A DNA stretch of 5,045 nt from Verrucomicrobiota bacterium (lineage in GTDB: Bacteria; Verrucomicrobiota; Verrucomicrobiia; Limisphaerales; UBA9464). The position numbers and the translations under genes are program-made. This document shows positions 1-5,045 of this stretch, piece after piece. Under the pieces are notes generated by a model. The model was not told the origin of the DNA. It made no database searches and saw only the letters and a list, made by a program, of their open reading frames with translations. Each line of letters begins with the position of its first letter. Positions within the stretch are counted from its first letter, which is position 1. The stretch spans positions 1 through 5,045 of the forward strand of contig CANHYD010000202.1 in the NCBI GenBank assembly GCA_947464705.1, in the 5' to 3' direction.

Positions 1-66
1 CGAGGCTTCACCCTCATCGAGGTGGTTCTTGCGATCGTCATCGGCGTCGGGTTGTTCACGGGTGTC
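1..66 (+). other. Prepilin peptidase cleavage site and N-terminal helix of GspJ
   Basis: The first 22 codons encode Arg-Gly, then FTLIEVV and an uninterrupted hydrophobic stretch. Gly at -1, Phe at +1 and Glu at +5 match the substrate rule of the prepilin peptidase (GspO/PilD). The enzyme itself is not encoded in this window. Confidence 0.9.
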
Positions 67-759
67 CTCATGTTTTACCGGCAGTCCGCCGTGCTCCGAG
101 AGGAGATCCTGCGCAAGGCGGACGCCTTGTCCGCGGTCCGTCTGGTCATGGACCGAATCAGCACCGAATTGCGGACGATCCCGCCCAGCACCGCGGGGGT
201 CTCAATCCTTTCCGGAGACTCCCGATCCTTGCGTATCCTGCATACAGCCGTGCCATCGAAAGCACCGTGGCGCGGGGGCAATCTGGGCCGCGCCAGCCTC
301 GTGGAGGCTGACTGGGTGGAGGTCTCCTACCGCTGGTCCTCCGACACCAATCAGCCGGGACTTTATCGTCAGGAGCGAACCCATACGACCAGTGCGCCCG
401 TATCAACCAACCTGTTGGCGGAGATCGAACTGCCGACTGGCAACAGCACCAACGCGATCCTTCCCTCCGGAGGGATTCCGCTCTCGGAAGCCATTGCTTA
501 CCTGCGATTTCGCTACTGGGACGGAAGCCGTTGGCAGACCCGTTGGGAGAACCCCCAACCGCCGACCGCGGTCGAAATCTCCTTGGGTCTGGAGTCCATC
601 GAAGACGAGTTCATGGACGACTCTGCCGACTCCGAAGGCGCACCCGGCCAAGAGTATCCCTTCGAAATTTTCCGCCGGATCATCGCACTTCCCGCTGCGC
701 TCGTACCGCCTTCGACAGAGCCCGAGCCCGCAATGACCGACGAGCTACCGACACCATGA
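1..759 (+). CDS. gspJ: Type II secretion minor pseudopilin GspJ, 5' end missing
   Basis: Reading frame 1 is open from the first base, so the start codon lies upstream; the 252 residues visible are probably nearly the whole protein. It opens with RGFTLIEVVLAIVIG, a class III prepilin signal: cleavage is expected after Gly2, giving a mature N-terminal Phe, Glu at mature position 5 and a hydrophobic helix of about 20 residues. An amphipathic helix follows (LSAVRLVMDRISTELRTI), then a beta-rich domain with the motifs VSYRW...GLYRQE and FRYWDGSRWQTRW...AVEISL (nt 508 onward), typical of GspJ. By family knowledge GspJ joins GspI and GspK in the pseudopilus tip complex; the adjacent gspK supports this. 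It is longer than many GspJ proteins because of an acidic loop near the C-terminus. The main alternative is another minor pseudopilin such as GspI or a PilW-like protein, but the RYWDG/AVEI block favours GspJ. The first in-frame GTG at nt 22 is not the start, because it falls inside the prepilin motif. Confidence 0.88.
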   Translation, partial: RGFTLIEVVLAIVIGVGLFTGVLMFYRQSAVLREEILRKADALSAVRLVMDRISTELRTIPPSTAGVSILSGDSRSLRILHTAVPSKAPWRGGNLGRASLVEADWVEVSYRWSSDTNQPGLYRQERTHTTSAPVSTNLLAEIELPTGNSTNAILPSGGIPLSEAIAYLRFRYWDGSRWQTRWENPQPPTAVEISLGLESIEDEFMDDSADSEGAPGQEYPFEIFRRIIALPAALVPPSTEPEPAMTDELPTP

Positions 760-2195
760 AGCCCCGCGATTCTCATAGGGTCCGAAACGGCTCGGGGTTC
801 GTCCTCGTGGGTGTGCTCATCGTCGTGATGCTCCTGTCGATGATCGCGCTCAGCGTCCTGTTCCGGATGCGCTCCGAAGAGACCGCCGGTGCCACCGGTT
901 CGACTTCCGAACAAGGTTGGGCGACCGCAATGAGCGGGGTCCGCGAAGCCATGCGTCTGGCCGCAACATTCCAGCCGGGAGACACGACTTGGATGGATGC
1001 CCCGGAGCGTTTCAAGGACCGCGTGCTGTACGATGACGGAACCGAGGAGTGGCGTTGGACCCTCTACTCTGCGAACCCCGAAGGGGGCCTTCGCTTCGGA
1101 CTGACCGACGAGGCCTCCAAGCTCAACCTCAATTCGGCCACCACCTCAATGGTCAGCCGTCTGCCCGGAATGAAGGCTTCGCTCACGGATGCGCTGCTTG
1201 ATTTTCTCGATGCCGATGACGTGCCGCGACCCGAGGGCGCCGAACAGGAATACTACGACGCGCTGCCCCAGCCCTATCGGATGCACAACGGTCCGTTGTC
1301 TACCGTCGAGCAACTCTTGCTAGTCCGCGGGTTCTCCCCGTCGGTGGTTCTGGGCGAGGATGCCAATCGCAACTTCTCGCTGGATCCCAACGAGGACGAT
1401 GGTGATGAACGCGATCCACCCGACGACGCGGACGGACGCCTCCAGCCGGGGTTGCTTCCGTTGCTCACGGTCTATTCTCGTGAACCCAATTCCGACCGGA
1501 ACGGACAACGCCGATTCTACCTGAACACCCCGGGCGCTCAACTGACGGAGACCAACGATTTGCCGCAGGCCTTCGTGGCGTTCGTCTCCGAGCTGGGCAC
1601 CTCCAAGAGCGTGGTCCTCGATCCTGCGGAGCTCCTGGACGCCACCGTCACCCTGAGCGGACCCGACGGACAAGAACGGGCGGTCCCCACCGGCATCGGC
1701 AAGGATTCGCTGGGAATGGTCCTCGACCGTTTCACCGGATCCGCAGAAGCCGAACTGGTGGGGCGCATCAACGTCAACACGGCACCGGCCAGCGTCCTCC
1801 AACTCGTGCCGGGCATCGACAACGCACTGGCCGAAAGCATTCTCTCGGCTCGCCGCAACCTGCCCGCTGAGCGGCGCAATTCCGTTGCCTGGATCCATGT
1901 CGAAAACCTGGTCGAGGCCGAGAAGTTCCGAGAGATCGCCCCCTTTCTCACCGTGCGCAGTCTCCAGTTCCGATTCAATGTGGTCGGCTACGGAGCCCGA
2001 TCCGGACGATTCCGCGTTTTGGAGGCGGTCATCGACGCAACCAGCCCGCCGGTGCGACTGGTCTATCTTCGCGACCTGACCCGCCTGGGGCTGCCTTTTC
2101 CCATCGCCTTGGAATCTGAGGAGGGCGGCCCTTCGACGGAGGCCGGCTCCACGTCCGGATCCGGCCCAAAACCGTCCAATCTGACACAGCCCTGA
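756..2195 (+). CDS. gspK: Type II secretion tip pseudopilin GspK
   Basis: A 479-residue protein, larger than typical GspK (about 300-330). The start is the ATG in the ATGA overlap with gspJ; it gives a 14-residue basic leader ending in Gly14, then a hydrophobic helix (FVLVGVLIVVMLLSMIAL). Mature position 5 is Gly instead of Glu, as expected for GspK, which caps the pseudopilus. Residues 117-192 hold the GspK signature: DEASKLNLNSA, LLDFLDADD, RPEGAE, YYDALPQPY, NGPLSTVEQLLLVRG. Residues 202-213 form an EF-hand-like loop in an acidic stretch. Residues 337-367 (RINVNTAPASVLQLVPGI) are the second helix-hairpin-helix/SAM-like element. The C-terminus (about 455-479) is a low-complexity Ser/Gly/Pro tail. 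The start has no strong Shine-Dalgarno sequence, which suggests translational coupling to gspJ. An upstream in-frame extension to nt 531 is open but would bury the leader, so it was rejected. By family knowledge, GspK sits at the tip with GspI and GspJ. Confidence 0.93.
   Translation: MKPRDSHRVRNGSGFVLVGVLIVVMLLSMIALSVLFRMRSEETAGATGSTSEQGWATAMSGVREAMRLAATFQPGDTTWMDAPERFKDRVLYDDGTEEWRWTLYSANPEGGLRFGLTDEASKLNLNSATTSMVSRLPGMKASLTDALLDFLDADDVPRPEGAEQEYYDALPQPYRMHNGPLSTVEQLLLVRGFSPSVVLGEDANRNFSLDPNEDDGDERDPPDDADGRLQPGLLPLLTVYSREPNSDRNGQRRFYLNTPGAQLTETNDLPQAFVAFVSELGTSKSVVLDPAELLDATVTLSGPDGQERAVPTGIGKDSLGMVLDRFTGSAEAELVGRINVNTAPASVLQLVPGIDNALAESILSARRNLPAERRNSVAWIHVENLVEAEKFREIAPFLTVRSLQFRFNVVGYGARSGRFRVLEAVIDATSPPVRLVYLRDLTRLGLPFPIALESEEGGPSTEAGSTSGSGPKPSNLTQP
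1359..1394 (+). other. EF-hand-like calcium-binding loop in GspK
   Basis: Codons 202-213 of gspK read DANRNFSLDPNE. This fits the 12-residue loop pattern with oxygen ligands at positions 1 (Asp), 3 (Asn), 5 (Asn), 7 (Ser), 9 (Asp) and 12 (Glu). It is followed by DDGDERDPPDDADGR, a run rich in Asp and Glu that ends in a half-loop DADGRL. GspK structures are known to bind calcium in the alpha domain; whether this loop corresponds to those sites is an inference. Confidence 0.6.
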
Positions 2196-2196
2196 A

Positions 2197-2257
2197 CCGA
2201 GGCAGCCCCCTTCGGAGGTCAGCCCCTGTCATCTGCGCCTCAAAAACATCCGAGGCA
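2197..2257. repeat. Direct repeat CCGAGGCA x2 with a central complement
   Basis: CCGAGGCA occurs at 2197-2204 and again at 2250-2257, 53 bp apart. The GCCTC at 2237-2241 is complementary to the GAGGC core of either copy, so two mutually exclusive 5-bp stems are possible. An octamer repeat in a region this size is not far from chance expectation, so functional meaning is doubtful. Confidence 0.35.
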
Positions 2258-2287
2258 CCCAAAAAAACAGCTGAAATAAGCTGCCGA

Positions 2288-2310
2288 TCGCCAGCGTCGG
2301 GTGTTGGCGA
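2288..2310 (+). promoter_or_regulatory. Possible stem-loop in the gspL leader
   Basis: TCGCCA at 2288-2293 is the exact reverse complement of TGGCGA at 2305-2310. As RNA the stem can extend inward to nine pairs, including two G-U pairs, around a 5-nt loop (2297-2301). No T-run follows, so it is not a classical terminator. It lies 50 bases before the gspL start and could be a leader structure, an RNA-processing site or chance. Confidence 0.3.
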
Positions 2311-2360
2311 CTCGCTGAAGGATATGGCAGTCTAGCAGTGATTCCTGAGTCCAACGAAAC

Positions 2361-4031
2361 ATGGGTATTTCCCTCACAGAACTGACCGGACAGATCCGCT
2401 CCCGCATTCCCGGAGCGGCGGGCTCTCGTCCCACCGTCCGAGGGCTCCCCTCGGCCATGGGCCTCGAGATCGATGGACTCACCCTCCGAATCGCTGAAGC
2501 CTCGAGGTCCGGCAACTCCAGCCGCATCGATCAGGTCCGGGCATTTCCTCTGGAATTGCCCGAGAATGCGGACCGGACGGATGCCTCGGTGCTCGGATCG
2601 GCCATCGCCAAGACGCTGGCCAAGGCCCGGGTGAAGCCAGGCCCCGTGGTCCTCGGGATCGGCCGCTCCCAGGTGATCCTCCGGACCGTGGTGGTCCCCG
2701 ATACGGGCCTGACCGGCACCATCGCCGCGCTGGTGCGCTTCCAGGTGGCGCGCGATCTGCCCTTTCGCCTGGATGAGGCGATCATCGACTTCCAGATCCT
2801 CCGGAAACTTCCCGCGCGCCCGGCCTCGGACACGGAAACGACCCCAGTACCCACCGGGGCTGCCAATGACTCGGTGGATCGCGTCGAGGTGCTCGTGGCC
2901 ATCACCCGTCAGGAGTCCCTCGAGTTCTTGCGTCGCGTGACCGAGGCCGCCGGACTTTCCCTGGCCGCCGTCGGTTGGATCTCACAGGCCAATGCCACCT
3001 GCCTCCGAGCCGCCAGCGACCCGACCGGAGTACCCATCGGTCCGCGTGCGCTCGTCGCCATCAAGTCGGAAGAGGTGGGCATCGAAATCCTGGAAGGACG
3101 GTCCCTGCTCTTCAGCCGGGGCCTGCCCATGCCCTCTTCGAAAGACACGGAGCCAGACTCATGGATTCGCTCCGCAACGATCGAGGTGGTGCGGACCCTG
3201 CATGCGTTCGGCGGCACCCCGGGCCGAACCGCACCCGAGTCGGCCCTCATCCTCGGCGGGACCGGTCTCGAGGAAGCCCTATCGGCCGCACTCGAACTGC
3301 GCCTCGGCTTCAAGGTCCCTCAAGTCACCTTGTCGCGTTCACAGGGTCTGGACTCCTCCGAAGCCGCGGCGGTGGCGGGTGGGTTCTCCTGCATCGGGTT
3401 GGCGCTGGGAGCCACCGATCCTGCGGGCCTGGAATTCGACTTCCTCAACCCCAAGCGCCCTACCCCTCTTCCGGACCTACGGAAGATCCGCCTGATTGCC
3501 GGCGCCGCGGCGGCCGTGGCACTTCTGGTAGCGGTGCTCGGTGTCCGCAAGACCCTCATCAGCCGTCGCGAGACCATCCTCGCAACCCTTCAGACCGAAT
3601 TGACCACCGGCGAAAAGAAACGGCCGGTGTATCGGCAAATGATGCAACAGGCGGCGACCCTGAAAACTTGGTCCGCCGAAGAGCGAGACTGGTTGGACCA
3701 TTATGCCCACCTCAGCGCGGTACTCCCCCCGAGTGAAGAGGTCTACCTGACCAGTGTCGCCTTCGGCCCAAACCGGGCGATCCGACTGGGAGTCCAAGCC
3801 CGCAACGGCGAGATCCTCGGCAAGGTGGACCGACTCCTCCGCGCCGCGGGCTACGACGTCAAACCCTTGGCCGTCACTCCGGGCGCCGATCGCAACGGCT
3901 ACAACTTCCGCACCACGGTCGAACTGACCGTGCCGTCCAAGCTCAAGTTCGATCTGAGCAAGCTCACGCCGCCGGCCCGCCCCGCCGACGACGCTTCCCT
4001 GGAAAACACCCGAAAGGGAGGAGCCCGATGA
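2361..4031 (+). CDS. gspL: GspL-type inner-membrane platform protein (PilM-PilN-like fusion)
   Basis: A 556-residue protein that, by family knowledge, forms the T2SS inner-membrane platform and recruits the GspE ATPase. Residues 34-352 resemble the PilM/GspL actin-like fold: a degenerate first strand-turn (GLEIDGLTLRIAEA), the PilM block LRTVVVPDTG...RFQVARDLPFRLDEAIIDFQIL (107-147), VLVAITRQESLEFLRRV (177-193), and a glycine-rich ALILGGTGLEEAL (295-307). FLNPKRP (361-367) resembles the start of PilN-like proteins. One membrane segment spans about 378-395, followed by a helical region (397-440) and a ferredoxin-like PilN/GspL periplasmic domain (LPPSEEVYLTSVAFG...VELTVP, 455-525). The expected catalytic-type residues are altered (see findings). 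Position directly after gspK and before a GspM-like gene matches canonical J-K-L-M order. ATG 2361 is the first possible start, since a stop lies at 2346-2348; ATG 2457 is a downstream alternative just before the conserved domain. An equally fair name is a fused PilM-PilN protein. Confidence 0.8.
   Translation: MGISLTELTGQIRSRIPGAAGSRPTVRGLPSAMGLEIDGLTLRIAEASRSGNSSRIDQVRAFPLELPENADRTDASVLGSAIAKTLAKARVKPGPVVLGIGRSQVILRTVVVPDTGLTGTIAALVRFQVARDLPFRLDEAIIDFQILRKLPARPASDTETTPVPTGAANDSVDRVEVLVAITRQESLEFLRRVTEAAGLSLAAVGWISQANATCLRAASDPTGVPIGPRALVAIKSEEVGIEILEGRSLLFSRGLPMPSSKDTEPDSWIRSATIEVVRTLHAFGGTPGRTAPESALILGGTGLEEALSAALELRLGFKVPQVTLSRSQGLDSSEAAAVAGGFSCIGLALGATDPAGLEFDFLNPKRPTPLPDLRKIRLIAGAAAAVALLVAVLGVRKTLISRRETILATLQTELTTGEKKRPVYRQMMQQAATLKTWSAEERDWLDHYAHLSAVLPPSEEVYLTSVAFGPNRAIRLGVQARNGEILGKVDRLLRAAGYDVKPLAVTPGADRNGYNFRTTVELTVPSKLKFDLSKLTPPARPADDASLENTRKGGAR
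2438..2454 (+). repeat. Perfect 7-bp GC hairpin inside the 5' part of gspL
   Basis: CCGAGGG (2438-2444) and CCCTCGG (2448-2454) are perfect reverse complements separated by CTC. The stem ends two bases before the in-frame ATG at 2457, which begins the conserved actin-like domain. It is read here as coding sequence for residues 26-31. A structure at this position could affect translation from either start. Confidence 0.5.
4015..4023 (+). promoter_or_regulatory. Ribosome binding site of gspM
   Basis: AGGGAGGAG lies inside the last codons of gspL and ends four bases before the ATG at 4028. It is the strongest Shine-Dalgarno sequence of any start in the window; gspK and gspL lack a comparable one. 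It fixes the gspM start at the ATGA overlap. Confidence 0.8.
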
Positions 4032-5029
4032 ACGACCGCGAAAAGAAACTCCTCACAATCATCGGCGGGATGGTGGGCTTGGTCCTTCTCTTCCTGATCG
4101 GCCGCAGCGTCTTCCTCAAGCCGTTGATCGAGATCGACCGCCGCATCGCAGGTGTTCGCGAGAAGCTCGATCGCTTGGCCAAAGACCGCCGGGACTACTT
4201 CGCTGCGGAGGACGCGGTGAAAGCCGTGGCCACTCGTACCTTTTCCGACGATATCGACCAAGCTAGCGCGCGTTTCGGCGAGATGCTGACACGCACGCTC
4301 ATCAACAGCGGGCTTCGGGAGGCTGATTTCAGCCGCCTCCCCACAGGCACCCGCAAGATCCGCGGCGCGCTGGAAACCGGGTGGACGGTTCGCGGAGACG
4401 GCCCGTTGCATCAGGTCGTGAATTTGATCTTTCTACTCGACCGAGCCACACCCGTCCATCGACTCGACGGACTGACGCTCTCGCCCTCCGATGCGCCCGG
4501 TCGGGTGAAGGTGAGTTTCCGCTACCTGACGCTCGTTCCCACGCCGTGTCCCGAGGTGGAACGCGGCGACCTCGAATCGCGTCTCAATGCCGAGAGCCCA
4601 GAGCGACGCGCCTACGACGCCATGGTCGCCCGTGACCTCCTGCGCCCCTACATTCCCCGCCCCGCCCCGGCCCCACCGGCCGGCCAACCACCGGCTCCGC
4701 CCCGACCGGCTCCCCCGGGAAGTCCCGGGCTGGAGGCCTATCGTCTGGTCTCATTATCGGAATGGGCCGGCGAGTCGGAGATCCACGTCCGGGATCTCAC
4801 CGCGCAAAAAACCGTCCGCTACAAAGTCGGGGACACTATCGCCGGCGGAGTCATCGTTCAGGTCGATTATCGCCCCATGCCGACTCCGGGTCGGGAGAAC
4901 ATCTTGTCCGGCAGCCGGGTCATCCTGCGCATCGGAAACGAATACTGGGCCATCGAGCGCGGTGGCACCTTCGCCCAACGGCACAAACTCAAACCGGAGC
5001 AACTGCCCCCGGGCATCGCCCAATTCTGA
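4028..5029 (+). CDS. gspM: GspM/PilO-like platform protein with C-terminal GspC/PilP-like domain
   Basis: A 333-residue bitopic inner-membrane protein. The N-terminus MNDREKKLL resembles the RE-rich start of GspM. A membrane segment covers about residues 9-30, then a charged, probably coiled-coil helix (33-57), and a GspM/PilO-like ferredoxin domain (about 80-170) with GWTVRGDGPLHQVVNLIFLL, LDGLTLSP and VKVSFRYLTLV. Residues 190-207 (RRAYDAMVARDLLRPY) lead to a Pro/Ala linker (208-234). The last 95 residues form a separate beta-rich domain (238-312): VSLSEWAGESEIHVRDL, VRYKVGDTIAGGVIVQVD, GSRVILRIGNEYWAIERG. The KVGDTI-GG-I-V-D-VIL pattern is like the GspC homology region or PilP, which contact the secretin; this assignment is by pattern only. 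By family knowledge GspM partners GspL. The gene overlaps gspL by four bases, so co-translation is likely. No terminator follows. I am confident of the platform role and less sure of the C-terminal domain's identity. Confidence 0.75.
   Translation: MNDREKKLLTIIGGMVGLVLLFLIGRSVFLKPLIEIDRRIAGVREKLDRLAKDRRDYFAAEDAVKAVATRTFSDDIDQASARFGEMLTRTLINSGLREADFSRLPTGTRKIRGALETGWTVRGDGPLHQVVNLIFLLDRATPVHRLDGLTLSPSDAPGRVKVSFRYLTLVPTPCPEVERGDLESRLNAESPERRAYDAMVARDLLRPYIPRPAPAPPAGQPPAPPRPAPPGSPGLEAYRLVSLSEWAGESEIHVRDLTAQKTVRYKVGDTIAGGVIVQVDYRPMPTPGRENILSGSRVILRIGNEYWAIERGGTFAQRHKLKPEQLPPGIAQF
4649..4729 (+). other. Proline-rich linker between the two periplasmic domains of GspM
   Basis: Codons 208-234 encode a Pro/Ala/Gly tract that separates the GspM/PilO-like domain from the C-terminal beta domain. 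Such tethers are common where a periplasmic domain must reach a partner at a distance. The DNA is strongly C-rich and contains CCGGCCGG and a perfect inverted repeat at its end. Confidence 0.75.
4714..4729. repeat. Inverted repeat CCCGGG-AAGT-CCCGGG in the linker
   Basis: CCCGGG at 4714-4719 and 4724-4729 can fold into a 6-bp all-GC stem with a 4-base loop. It is inside the coding sequence at the junction of linker and C-terminal domain. With no T-run and an open frame across it, a terminator is unlikely; it may simply reflect C/G-rich Pro and Gly codons. Confidence 0.4.
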
Positions 5030-5045
5030 ATCCCCTTTCCTTTAC
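5030..5045. other. Downstream flank, no feature visible
   Basis: Sixteen pyrimidine-rich bases follow the gspM stop. There is no hairpin and no start codon. The stretch is too short to show whether the operon continues. Confidence 0.5.

Larger units (their letters stand above)
2196..2360. other. gspK-gspL intergenic region with short repeats
   Basis: This 165-bp gap is the only real non-coding stretch in the window and is locally less GC-rich than the genes, with two A-runs (2242-2246 and 2261-2267). It holds a duplicated CCGAGGCA octamer, a possible 9-bp stem-loop at 2288-2310 and a small 5-bp hairpin at 2268-2283. I could not find a convincing sigma70-type promoter, a sigma54 promoter or a forward-strand intrinsic terminator with a T-run. 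No good Shine-Dalgarno sequence precedes the gspL ATG. It may contain an internal promoter or a processing site that separates pseudopilin from platform expression, but nothing in the sequence proves it. Confidence 0.6.

Noticed and set aside
531..755. N-terminal extension of gspK by 75 codons
   Set aside because: It lies wholly inside gspJ in another frame, is Arg-rich, and would place the prepilin signal far from the N-terminus.
1320..1898. 192-codon open frame on the minus strand inside gspK
   Set aside because: It is a shadow of a GC-rich gene; the plus-strand frame carries clear GspK motifs and the minus translation shows no recognisable domain.
2261..2283. Minus-strand intrinsic terminator: 5-bp hairpin (CAGCT/AGCTG) followed, in minus orientation, by seven T
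   Set aside because: The stem is short and AT-containing, and no minus-strand gene is present that would need it.
2304..2332. Sigma70-like promoter with TTGGCG as -35
   Set aside because: No acceptable -10 hexamer occurs at 16-18 bp spacing; the TTGGCG is also part of the inverted repeat.
2324..2335. Three-codon leader ORF (ATG GCA GTC TAG) with AAGGA just upstream
   Set aside because: The AAGGA is only one base from the ATG, too close for normal initiation, and so short an ORF is expected by chance.
2325..2337. Sigma54-like element TGGCA...GC upstream of gspL
   Set aside because: The spacing between GG and GC is wrong for a -24/-12 promoter.
2975..3736. 253-codon plus-strand open frame inside gspL
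   Set aside because: Its translation is Arg/Pro/Gly-rich and low in structure, typical of an out-of-frame reading of a high-GC gene.
3899..4411. 170-codon minus-strand open frame across the gspL-gspM junction
   Set aside because: It spans two well-supported genes in antisense and has no domain signal; the length is expected in high-GC DNA.

Overview
The window is a GC-rich, fully coding-strand segment of a type II secretion system (T2SS) / type IV pilus-like operon. Four genes run left to right in the canonical order J-K-L-M: a pseudopilin GspJ whose 5' end lies outside the window, the tip pseudopilin GspK, a GspL-type protein (PilM-like actin fold plus PilN-like periplasmic domain in one chain), and a GspM/PilO-type protein with an extra C-terminal beta domain that looks like a GspC homology region or PilP domain. 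GspJ/GspK and GspL/GspM are each joined by ATGA stop-start overlaps. A 165-bp non-coding gap separates gspK from gspL. The last 16 bases after gspM show no terminator, so the operon probably continues; a secretin or assembly ATPase gene would be expected nearby.

The organism cannot be fixed from the sequence alone. High GC at third codon positions, an acidic calcium-loop-like insertion in GspK, PilM-PilN-type fusion and divergent GspM are features I associate with Verrucomicrobiota or Planctomycetota. This is an inference and not a demonstrated assignment.

How the parts work together, by family knowledge: GspJ and GspK are part of the minor pseudopilin complex at the tip of the short periplasmic pseudopilus. 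GspL and GspM form the inner-membrane platform that links the cytoplasmic ATPase (GspE) to pseudopilus assembly. GspC normally links that platform to the outer-membrane secretin GspD. Here a GspC-like domain appears to be attached to GspM through a proline-rich linker, so one protein may do both jobs.

The points most worth a second look are the GspM-GspC/PilP-like fusion, the loss of recognisable nucleotide-binding residues in GspL, an EF-hand-like loop in GspK, and the gspK-gspL gap, which carries small inverted and direct repeats. A strong GC hairpin also lies just before an internal ATG of gspL. I see no mobile element, RNA gene or CRISPR array. The system itself belongs to a known superfamily; what may be new is the domain arrangement.
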